DNA from: Opitutaceae bacterium
GTDB taxonomy: Bacteria > Verrucomicrobiota > Verrucomicrobiia > Opitutales > Opitutaceae
NCBI GenBank assembly: GCA_031254955.1
Contig: JAIRTK010000044.1
Location: 1 to 11,619, forward strand
DNA: 11,619 bases
Direction of reading: 5' to 3'
Shown here: positions 6,100-11,619 of the stretch, piece by piece
How the letters are laid out: the number at the start of each line of letters is the position of its first letter
Numbering within the stretch: the first letter of the stretch is position 1
Position numbers and translations under genes: made by a program
Notes under the pieces: generated by a model
Seen by the model: only the letters and a program-made list of their open reading frames with translations
Told to the model about the DNA's origin: nothing
Database searches by the model: none

Positions 6100-6942
6100 T
6101 TATGCCGCGACGGCGTGCCAGAAGCGGCATTCGTCGGAGAAATCGCGGACGGCGCGGGACTCGCGGGCGATTTCGCGGCGCAGGGCGTCGTAGCGGTGCG
6201 CCCAGCCGGTGGCGGCGAGATCGGCCAGAATCTCCGCGCGGTTGGGCAGGTGCATGAAGGTGCGTCCGTGCTGGTCCTCGAAATAGCGGTCGCCGTATTC
6301 GACGAGGCGCGGGTCCTGGTTGCCGGCGGCCCAGCGTTCGGCCTCGGGTATCCAGAGGGCGCGTTCAAAGACGGTGGCGTCGCGGTCGTGCGTGGTGATG
6401 AGGAGCGGCGCGCCGGGGCGGCAGAGCGCGCGGAGATGGGCGAGCGCGGCGAGACGGTTTTCCCGTCCGGGGATTTGCATGAGGCCGTTGAACATGAAGA
6501 GCGCGCCGTCAAAAGGCGGGACGGGCGGGGCGGAGGGCGCGGCGGGCGGCGCGGCGGAAAGGTGGGCGGCGAAGGCGGGGTGTTCGCCGAGGCGGGTGGC
6601 GTCGGCGTGATGGATGGTGATGCCGGCGGCGCCGCGGCGGGCGGCGAGATCACGGGCCTGCCCGACAAGTTCGTCGGCAAAATCGAACGCGGTGATGCGG
6701 CGGTAGCCGAGTTTCCAGAGGCCGAGCGTGACGCGGCCCGCGCCGCAGCCGCCTTCGAGGAGGCGCGCGTTTTTGTCGGGGAAGAAGCGTTCGATGCAAA
6801 TGCGCTCGGACTCCCAGAGGCCGAGTTTGTGCGCGGCGCGGGTGTAGTGAACGACGGCGACGGGATCGTTGAAGTCGGCGCGGACGGTGTCGGAGGTGAT
6901 TTTGGCCGACGTGTCGGGAGCGCCGGATTGCCGGGAGGTCAT
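6100..6942 (-). CDS. Class I SAM-dependent methyltransferase
   Basis: 280 residues from the ATG at 6942. Motif I, LLEGGCGAGR (61-70), is the glycine-rich SAM loop; the strand-2 acidic residue is Asp87 in AFDFAD (85-90), followed by HADAT (112-116) at the adenine site and DGALFMFNGLMQI (145-157) as motif IV/V. The C-terminal half (DRYFEDQHGRTFMHLPNRAEI, split around 218-238) and FSDECRFWHAVAA are typical of small-molecule methyltransferases of this fold. A Pro/Ala run (129-143) is a local low-complexity insertion, like those in HemA. A TTG 42 bp upstream would also start the frame, but the added residues are not domain-like. Acceptor substrate unknown. It is the first of a minus-strand series with the hydrolase and the ccsA/hemX-like and hemA genes; co-transcription is possible but gaps are 127-224 bp. 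Confidence 0.87.
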   Translation of the reverse strand: MTSRQSGAPDTSAKITSDTVRADFNDPVAVVHYTRAAHKLGLWESERICIERFFPDKNARLLEGGCGAGRVTLGLWKLGYRRITAFDFADELVGQARDLAARRGAAGITIHHADATRLGEHPAFAAHLSAAPPAAPSAPPVPPFDGALFMFNGLMQIPGRENRLAALAHLRALCRPGAPLLITTHDRDATVFERALWIPEAERWAAGNQDPRLVEYGDRYFEDQHGRTFMHLPNRAEILADLAATGWAHRYDALRREIARESRAVRDFSDECRFWHAVAA

Positions 6943-7032
6943 GCAGGCAGGGAAGCAAGCGCGGGCGTTTGGGGACAAGACCAAAGCGGATGGCGGAGAG
7001 TTTGCATTTTTAATCCATTCTCGGGAAATTTT

Positions 7033-7563
7033 CTAATAAAAAAACTTAGGAAACATAAATACGACACACAATCCGTAAAATAGATCCAGCCATATCACGG
7101 ACCCCATTGCTCCGATTCCAATAAGAATCGCTATCGGTGTTCCTGCCATTCGGGAGATAACTGGAGCGGGTTTTTTCCAAAGTTCGTTCCAGATGCCCAA
7201 TGCGTCACCGATGCTCGGAAATGCGTGCATGGCCACGGAAACAGCGAGCCAGCTTATGAATACAAATAATCCCATGCCGAAGTTGCTGTATGTGTTTACA
7301 AGAAGTGTCAGACGTCCGATCAAAAAACCAAGGGTTGTGTTTACAAATAGCGGACCGCAGGCGATTAGTATGTGTTTCCATATATTCGTTGGAACGTCAT
7401 GCTCGACGAATCCGACAGGATTGCCGAACCGAAAATAACAAACACGCCGAATCCTTGTATTGGTGGCCTGACATAATAATTTATGGGCGAACTCATGCAC
7501 AATCACACCGGGAAATGTTATAATGGAAATTGCAAGGCCGGACCAAGGAATGGGAATAATCAT
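7033..7563 (-). CDS. Membrane zinc metalloprotease-like protein (HEXXH, M50/DUF3267 type)
   Basis: A 176-residue integral membrane protein with about four hydrophobic segments (6-22, 64-86, 97-115, 142-172). The first membrane helix carries GVIVHEFAHKLLCQ (19-32) with the zinc motif His23-Glu24-x-x-His27. A second conserved-looking patch, HAFPSIGD (113-120), could give the third ligand through Asp120. GPLFVNT (70-76) is like the segment after the active site in site-2-protease relatives. Membrane-embedded peptidase activity on an unknown protein is the likely role; a non-proteolytic family member is possible. Base composition is clearly more AT-rich than the genes to the left, suggesting transfer. 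It stands alone, divergent from the transposase remnant. The ATG at 7563 has no strong Shine-Dalgarno. Confidence 0.75.
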   Translation of the reverse strand: MIIPIPWSGLAISIITFPGVIVHEFAHKLLCQATNTRIRRVCYFRFGNPVGFVEHDVPTNIWKHILIACGPLFVNTTLGFLIGRLTLLVNTYSNFGMGLFVFISWLAVSVAMHAFPSIGDALGIWNELWKKPAPVISRMAGTPIAILIGIGAMGSVIWLDLFYGLCVVFMFPKFFY

Positions 7564-7620
7564 GGTTCTTCGCTATTTTGAGTGGAAAGCATGATGAGGG
7601 ATGGAATGGTGTAAAGGATA

Positions 7621-8220
7621 ATGACACCGGAAGCATTGTTTCACCAGATGTTGGGATTGGGGGAGGAGTGGCGAGTGAGCCGCTGCGAGTTTGACGCCAC
7701 GGAAGGCGAGGTGCGCCTATCGGTCGAGGAGCTGCCAAAATTTTGGGAGGAGGAGGTTGGCCGGCAAAAGCAGGAGGTGCGGCCTTACGATCACACCGTG
7801 GAGATCGAGGGAGGCATTTGAACGTCTTTGAGCATCGCTGCGTGCTGCGCTGCCGGGTGCCGCGCGGGCAACGGCGCGACGGGAGCGTTTACCGGGTGCA
7901 ACCGTCCTGGCAGGGGCTGTGCAAGCACTTCACGAAGGCGTTCGAGGCGATGGCGCTGCTGCTGTTGCGCGAGATGCCGGTGGCGGCGACGGCGCAGCGG
8001 CTCGGTGAGCATGACACGAGGCTGTGGCGGCTGCTGCACGCGCACGTGGCGGCGACATATCCGAAGCTCGATTTCAGCGGGGTGACCTGCGTGGGCTGCG
8101 ACGAGATGAGCGCGCGCAAGGGACGGCGTTACGTGAGTGTGTTTTGCGACTTGGTGGGCCGGCGGGTGCTCTTTGCGTGCGCGGGGCGGGATGCGGGAGC
8201 GTGGGAGAAGCAAGTCGAAG
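7621..8220 (+). pseudogene. ISL3-family transposase remnant, frameshifted and truncated
   Basis: The first frame (7621-7821, MTPEALFHQMLGLGEEW...) and a second frame from about 7810 (HLNVFEHRCVLRCRVP...) together read as the N-terminal part of an ISL3-type DDE transposase. The frames join at a frameshift between about 7795 and 7815. The region normally holding the CxxC zinc-finger cysteines reads EEEVGRQKQEVRPYDHT, with the cysteines missing. VTCVGCDEMSARKGRRYVSV contains the expected first DDE acidic residue in CDE. Homology stops at GAWEK near 8215, exactly where an inverted-repeat element begins, and I see no continuation on the other side of that element. No intact terminal repeats of the IS were found. 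Nonfunctional. Confidence 0.8.
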
Positions 8221-8404
8221 GGGGCAGGCCATTTTTTGTCACTTTTCATCTATAAAGCAACTATGCCAATACTTTTCTTGCACTTCAGTGTTCAAGCGGG
8301 CATCTCTTATGATACCTTAAACATTACTTCAAAAAATAATCCAATATTCAATTTCAATGCTCATCAATCATGGTAAAAGTGACAAAAAACGACCTGGCCC
8401 TTCG
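8216..8404. mobile_element. 189-bp MITE-like element with ~30-bp terminal inverted repeats
   Basis: The left end (8216-8246, beginning CGAAGGGGGCAGG) and right end (8375-8404) are reverse complements. The core 26 bp (8221-8246 against 8375-8400) has three mismatches and includes TTTTTTGTCACTTTT. The interior is AT-rich and has no gene. The left edge falls where the ISL3 transposase homology ends. The size and the CGAAGGGG-type terminus recur in the element at 10404-10600. It needs a transposase in trans; its family cannot be assigned from this window. Confidence 0.75.
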
Positions 8405-8435
8405 GTGCCCCCTCTTGTTAAACGGGAATATTGTA

Positions 8436-8449
8436 TGCATTTGAATGCA
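8436..8449. promoter_or_regulatory. Possible operator dyad upstream of the HTH regulator gene
   Basis: TGCATT-TG-AATGCA is a perfect 6+6 bp dyad in the AT-rich gap about 110 bp before the regulator start. It would suit binding by a dimeric HTH protein, perhaps autoregulation. There is no second copy nearby and no clear -35/-10 pair, so this is only a candidate. Confidence 0.25.
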
Positions 8450-8557
8450 ACTTGATATCCGACGACAAGTGCGCTCACTTGGAGCGTGGAAAAAGAGGTA
8501 GCTCGGCAGCTATTATTTCTCTTGCTTCCAGTGAGTTTGTTTGAGAAACAATCCGGC

Positions 8558-9292
8558 ATGGATGTGAAAAATACCAGAGAGTTGGTGTCGCAACGGCGAC
8601 TGCAAATTATCAAACGGCTGCAAGACCGGGAGTCGAAGATCTCACTTGATGACTTGGCAAAGGAGATCGGCTGCGAAAGGCGGACGGTTGAGCGCGACTT
8701 GAAGGCACTGCGCGAAGGGTGCGAGCTTTTCGGCAGCTCCTACAAAATGAAAACCACCGGGCGCGGTAAACGCTTCTTCAAATCCTCAGCGCACCCGCTC
8801 ACACTTGCGTTAAATTTGACGGAGGTTTCCACCCTGCTCAAATTGATTGATGACGAATACGCGGCGTTTTCCACGCGCGACGGCGGGCACGATGAATTGG
8901 GCGCAATTTATCGGACGCTTTTCGACATGGTTTACGGTCAACTCACGGACTACGCGAAAGGCATCGTAAGGGGTGCCGACGGCTCGCGTTTGAAATTGGC
9001 GAAGCAATGGGAAGGCGGTGCCGCTGGCGGAGGCGCGCACTGGCGAAATGAGGAGGAGGTGGTCTCGCCGAAAAAACCGACGCGACGGTTGTCCGACATG
9101 GTGCATTATCTAATAAAGAGAGGAGAACCGGTCACTGTTCTCTGGAGGGACAAAGGGGGGAAAACGCACGAGAAACACGACGTGCGCGTCGTTGGTTGTA
9201 TTGATACGAAGAAAATCAAAATTCGGACGCACGACGGAAAAGAAAAGAGCATTTCTATTGATAAAAATTCATTTATTTTTGATTACAAGTGA
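8558..9292 (+). CDS. HTH (DeoR/HTH_11-type) transcriptional regulator
   Basis: 244 residues from the ATG at 8558. Residues 12-58 (RRLQIIKRLQDRESKISLDD then LAKEIGCERRTVERDLKAL) are a clear winged helix-turn-helix of the type in DeoR and WYL regulators; the recognition helix is CERRTVERDLKAL. The middle (80-150) is helical, and a C-terminal beta-rich domain (187-244, EPVTVLWRDKGGKTHEKHDV and GCIDTKKIKIRTHDGKEKS) resembles a small ligand-sensing or Sm-like barrel but lacks an obvious WYL motif. A GTG at 8486 would add 24 hydrophobic residues that do not look like part of the fold, so the ATG is preferred. It precedes the cyclotransferase-like gene by 62 bp on the same strand and may control or be co-transcribed with it. 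Ligand and targets unknown. Confidence 0.75.
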   Translation: MDVKNTRELVSQRRLQIIKRLQDRESKISLDDLAKEIGCERRTVERDLKALREGCELFGSSYKMKTTGRGKRFFKSSAHPLTLALNLTEVSTLLKLIDDEYAAFSTRDGGHDELGAIYRTLFDMVYGQLTDYAKGIVRGADGSRLKLAKQWEGGAAGGGAHWRNEEEVVSPKKPTRRLSDMVHYLIKRGEPVTVLWRDKGGKTHEKHDVRVVGCIDTKKIKIRTHDGKEKSISIDKNSFIFDYK

Positions 9293-9354
9293 GTTAAAAT
9301 ACGACACACTTTGTCGGAGACGGGAAAGGTGAGTTTCTTTATTATGGGCGCGCC

Positions 9355-10392
9355 ATGAGACAAAAAACACAACTCCTCCAACGACAGAACGCGGGCGCGC
9401 CGGACTTCGACGCGCTCCGGAAAATGCGCGGGGCCATGCTGACCCTGCTTGACCACGCCAGCGACACCTCCGGCTTGTCCTTCGATGCGCTGCTCGCGTT
9501 TCAGGACGCCGATGGCGGTTTCAAATTGCTCGACTCCTACGAAGTGGAGGCCGACGCCCGCGTGGAGTTTTGCCACGAGCCAAATTACATCGGAGCGGCG
9601 ATTCTCATGCGCCGCTGGCTCGGCCTCAAATCCGCCACCAAGCGCGGCGTCGCCGGCGCCGCTAGCGAAACCGAGCAAGACATTCGCGAACGCCTCACGC
9701 GGGCGTTGGATGTCTCGTGTCACCGCGATTTGCTCGGGCACGGTTACGACGCATTTGCCGGCGAATTGTTTGCCCTCGAAATTTTCATCAAGGGCGGCCT
9801 GCGCAGCTTTCTTGCCATGCCGGAAACAGCGACTCTGTTTCCCAAGTTTCACCAAACGGCGGGTGCCGCTGTCAGGGAGGTTGCCGCCTGTGACGGATTG
9901 GCCGGCGAAAAATTCGAAGCACAAATGACCAGAATCGTGAATGCCATGAATGCCGGAAAAATGTATCTCGCTTATGGCAGCAACATGAACAGCGACCGGA
10001 TGCGCAAACGCTGTCCGGACGCAAAAAAAGTTGGCGTGACCGTCGTGAAAAACCGGTGTCTGTGTTTCCATGGCTATGCGAACATGGAGCCGGCACCCGG
10101 TGAGGAAACGCCCGCCGTTGTCTGGACAATTTCGGACGCGAATGAACGGAAGCTGGACGAATGCGAGGGCTTTCCAAAGGACTATGACAAGGTGCAGGTC
10201 GAGGTGGAGTTGAACGGGAAGACCGTCCTTGCGCTGGCCTACGTGATGACGGATTGGAAACGCCGGACGTGTACCCCAAAGTGTGTGCGCGACGGCTTCG
10301 ACAATTACGTTGGCATCATCAAGCAAGGCTACCGCGACGCGGGTTTCGACGAGGCTTTGGTTGATGCGGCTTTGCGCGGCGCCTCGACGTGA
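9355..10392 (+). CDS. Two-domain protein with C-terminal gamma-glutamylcyclotransferase-like domain
   Basis: 345 residues. From Met203 the sequence MYLAYGSNMNSDRMRKRCP is the start of a GGCT/AIG2-like fold, with YGSN (207-210) as the substrate-binding loop and Glu271 in LDECEGFP (267-274) as the probable catalytic acid; the domain ends near 340. Such enzymes release 5-oxoproline from gamma-glutamyl amines or peptides. The N-terminal 200 residues form a separate domain that I cannot name: LLAFQDADGGFKLLDSYEVE (46-65), then DARVEFCHEPNYIGAAILM (67-85). This part may supply the substrate or carry an accessory function. The ATG at 9355 is the first usable start; an ATG at 9344 meets a stop after four codons. 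It follows the HTH regulator and ends 11 bp before an inverted-repeat element. Probably cytoplasmic. Confidence 0.8.
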   Translation: MRQKTQLLQRQNAGAPDFDALRKMRGAMLTLLDHASDTSGLSFDALLAFQDADGGFKLLDSYEVEADARVEFCHEPNYIGAAILMRRWLGLKSATKRGVAGAASETEQDIRERLTRALDVSCHRDLLGHGYDAFAGELFALEIFIKGGLRSFLAMPETATLFPKFHQTAGAAVREVAACDGLAGEKFEAQMTRIVNAMNAGKMYLAYGSNMNSDRMRKRCPDAKKVGVTVVKNRCLCFHGYANMEPAPGEETPAVVWTISDANERKLDECEGFPKDYDKVQVEVELNGKTVLALAYVMTDWKRRTCTPKCVRDGFDNYVGIIKQGYRDAGFDEALVDAALRGAST

Positions 10393-10403
10393 GGGCCAAG
10401 CCG

Positions 10404-10600
10404 AAGGGGTCAATCCGAGAATTGTTGATTAAAATCTGCAACGAAGTCCATTCCTTCCAAATGTTTGAGGCTTGCAAGCAAACGTTTTTAGTTGATTCCT
10501 GAGAGTTCAGTATATGAATCTGATTCCTTTTATTCAAAACATATCACCCTATGAAGCATGATATTACAAAGATATTCAACAATTCTCGAATTGACCCCTT
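10404..10600. mobile_element. 197-bp inverted-repeat (MITE-like) element
   Basis: The ends 10404-10428 and 10576-10600 are reverse complements over 25 bp with a single mismatch (AAGGGGTCAAT, C or T, CGAGAATTGTTGA). Beyond a 4-bp gap the match goes on with CAAGCCGAA on both outer sides (10397-10405 and 10604-10612). The interior is AT-rich without a gene. It has the same size and a similar GAAGGGGTCA terminus to the element at 8216-8404. It lies between the stop of the cyclotransferase-like gene and the attC-like core at 10612, and supplies the last codons and stop of the minus-strand cassette ORF. Confidence 0.75.
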
Positions 10601-11109
10601 AGGTTCGGCTTGTTAGGCTCCGTTTTGTTCGTGCCGAAAAAAAGTTCGTGCTCGTGAAAGAAGAGGAGGCACCAATTCATAGAGTGATCGCACACGGTGA
10701 GATCATCTGAAATGGAGTAGTAGAAGAGCTGCCAATGCCGAACCAACATCTTCCACGTGGTTAGCACCACGGTCGAACTATCGTAAGTAAGAAAGACAGG
10801 AGCATCGAATGGAATGCCTCGCCGATAAAGCCACTTCTTCACTTTCTGGTCTTCTTTCAGGAGCTTGTCTTGATGATCAACCGGAGTGAGAGCAAGCGAC
10901 TCGATTCGATGAAAAAAACCCTCCTTGAATGGGAAATCGCCATGAAGATTCGTCGCGTCTAGATAGCCGGCGATCCGCTTAGAGGATGCGACCGATAGTG
11001 GTCGAATACGCTCACGGTCCAATGCGGAAAGAGGGGATTCCAGCTGCTCGATGCGCCAAGCGTAACGCCATTCGTCGAGCGGGATTTCTTCGAGGCTGGT
11101 GGAGATCAT
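10576..11109 (-). CDS. Hypothetical integron-cassette protein
   Basis: 177 residues, no family that I recognise. The sequence is soluble-looking and aromatic-rich near the C-terminus (KWLYRRGIPFDAPVFLTYD at about 92-110, then MLVRHWQLFYYSISDDLTVC at about 120-139). The ATG at 11109 lies 10 nt after the GTTCGGC core of the attC-like site, the usual position for a cassette gene. Its own C-terminus runs into the next core (NKTEPNKPNL, where GAGCCTAACAAG is translated) and the last residues, RGQFENC, and stop come from the end of the 197-bp element, so the original end was probably near residue 170. Its base composition is lower in GC than the core genes, consistent with a cassette acquired by transfer. 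Function unknown. Confidence 0.65.
   Translation of the reverse strand: MISTSLEEIPLDEWRYAWRIEQLESPLSALDRERIRPLSVASSKRIAGYLDATNLHGDFPFKEGFFHRIESLALTPVDHQDKLLKEDQKVKKWLYRRGIPFDAPVFLTYDSSTVVLTTWKMLVRHWQLFYYSISDDLTVCDHSMNWCLLFFHEHELFFGTNKTEPNKPNLRGQFENC
10601..10618 (-). other. Partial attC-like site (R'' core and arm)
   Basis: On the minus strand this reads GCCTAACAAGCCGAACCT: an R'' core, GCCTAAC, and an adjoining arm as at the start of the complete attC-like site at 11217. No matching GTTRRRY core follows; the inverted-repeat element begins instead. Probably an attC truncated or split by that element. Confidence 0.5.
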
Positions 11110-11119
11110 TTCTGTCTTT

Positions 11120-11217
11120 GCCGAACGTCAAGATCAGCCACGGAGGTAGCTGGCGCGGCTCGTGCGTCAGCACGAGGCGTGACAGCTACCGGAGTTGGCT
11201 GCATCGCCTTGTTAGGC
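11120..11217 (-). other. attC-like recombination site (98 bp) between two cassettes
   Basis: On the minus strand it begins with R'' GCCTAAC (11217-11211) and ends with R' GTTCGGC (11126-11120), complementary with one mismatch. Between them lie nested pairings typical of an attC hairpin: CAAG/CTTG (11129-11132 with 11208-11211), CAGCCA/TGGCTG (11135-11140 with 11196-11201), GGTAGCTG/CAGCTACC (11145-11152 with 11183-11190) and CTCGTGC/GCACGAG (11159-11176). The R' core deviates from the GTTRRRY consensus at one base. An ORF starts 10 nt after R', and the ORF upstream stops just before R''. Confidence 0.75.
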
Positions 11218-11224
11218 TCAGCTT

Positions 11225-11446
11225 TCAATTTATGTCTGATTCTAAGTAATTCGGGTCGCGTTTCGCTTTCATTCTTATGCAAACGATATTTAACAAATCC
11301 CCGACCAATGAAAATAGGCTTACCGATACCATGAGAATCGTGAACCAGTTGGGCCATGCGAATAGAGCACATCCCGTGACACCGACAAAAATCAAGTGAG
11401 GAACTATGCTTTGCCTGCTTTGCTTTAGTGCTGATTTCACCTTCAT
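11225..11446 (-). CDS. Small hypothetical membrane protein, probable cassette gene
   Basis: 73 residues with two hydrophobic segments (about 15-31 and 34-57) and charged ends, so a small integral membrane protein of unknown function. The ATG at 11446 is 6 nt after the GTTAGGC core at 11453-11459, and the stop lies 7 bp before the R'' core of the attC-like site, so the gene fills the cassette exactly. An overlapping, longer frame on the same strand (11106-11612) runs through both recombination cores and looks like read-through, so this shorter frame is preferred. No Shine-Dalgarno is visible, which is common for cassette genes. Confidence 0.55.
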   Translation of the reverse strand: MKVKSALKQSRQSIVPHLIFVGVTGCALFAWPNWFTILMVSVSLFSLVGDLLNIVCIRMKAKRDPNYLESDIN

Positions 11447-11452
11447 GTTTTT

Positions 11453-11482
11453 GCCTAACAGTGTTATTAGGCCAAATTGGCC
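11453..11482 (-). other. Inverted core pair, possible attI or attC end
   Basis: GCCTAA (11453-11458) and TTAGGC (11467-11472) form an inverted pair 8 nt apart, followed by GGCCAA-A-TTGGCC (11470-11482). On the minus strand the exit core is GTTAGGC, 6 nt before the 73-residue gene. There is no long foldable arm as in the next site, so it resembles an attI-type simple site more than an attC, but it could be a deleted attC. Beyond it, 11483-11619 has no clear gene; a TTGACA at 11540-11535 (minus strand) has only a weak -10 partner. Confidence 0.4.
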
Positions 11483-11619
11483 TTGGGTTGTGGAAGGGGG
11501 AACATGGCAGGGATATTTGCCTTATCATTTTGATTGTCAATACCAGAACCCTTAAAATTTGGTTTTTGAATTTGGCTTTTTGTGATGCGGCGATCCATCT
11601 CGTCAAAATCATTTTTCCG

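Noticed and set aside
5973..6680. N-terminal extension of the hydrolase frame
   Set aside because: Pro/Ser/Arg-rich, overlaps the methyltransferase in another frame; the hydrolase fold begins right after the ATG at 5972.
6943..6984. TTG start adding 14 residues to the methyltransferase
   Set aside because: Rare start codon, no ribosome site and no domain content; the ATG at 6942 preferred.
8486..8557. GTG start for the HTH regulator
   Set aside because: The extra residues are hydrophobic and unlike the family N-terminus; GGAG is only 1 bp from the GTG, too close to act as a ribosome site.
11106..11612. 168-residue minus-strand frame across the cassette region
   Set aside because: It runs through both recombination cores and translates the attC-like site; the 73-residue frame fits the cassette borders better.

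Overview
The window looks like a high-GC Gram-negative chromosome with an accessory right-hand third. A metal-dependent-type KdsA (KDO, hence LPS) and a HemA/HemX-like pair fit a diderm using the C5 haem pathway. The density of small palindromes resembles Opitutales-type Verrucomicrobiota, but that placement is only a guess from style. There are no rRNA, tRNA or CRISPR features that I can see.

Left part (1-6942), core genes. A YbgC-like thioesterase (+) converges on kdsA (-). A gene-free, palindrome-rich kilobase follows (1347-2440). Then come hemA and a CcsA/HemX-like membrane protein, both on the minus strand and overlapping by 4 bp (ATGA), and upstream of them an alpha/beta hydrolase and a SAM methyltransferase. 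Two things stand out. First, pyrimidine-rich hexamer repeats (sense strand GTTCTC-like, GTTTTC/ATTCTC variants) sit directly behind four separate stop codons; a related CT-rich tract lies inside the 3' end of the CcsA/HemX frame. Second, palindromes and low-complexity sequence appear to have expanded coding regions: HemA carries about 95 extra Ala/Pro/Thr-rich residues starting with a triple palindrome, and the CcsA/HemX protein carries a roughly 125-residue repeat-derived tail that still ends exactly at the hemA start.

Right part (6943-11619), accessory. It holds a lower-GC HEXXH membrane metalloprotease-like gene; a degraded ISL3-type transposase interrupted by a ~190-bp AT-rich element with terminal inverted repeats; an HTH regulator followed by a two-domain gamma-glutamylcyclotransferase-like protein; a second ~197-bp inverted-repeat element with related ends; and finally two minus-strand ORFs arranged like integron gene cassettes, separated by a 98-bp foldable attC-like site. 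No integron integrase is inside the window; if there is one it should lie beyond the right edge.

How the genes may work together: HemA makes glutamate-1-semialdehyde for haem, and the coupled membrane protein probably helps haem or cytochrome c biogenesis. KdsA supplies KDO for the outer membrane. The remaining genes show no obvious common pathway. All assignments come from reading motifs by eye, without database searches.
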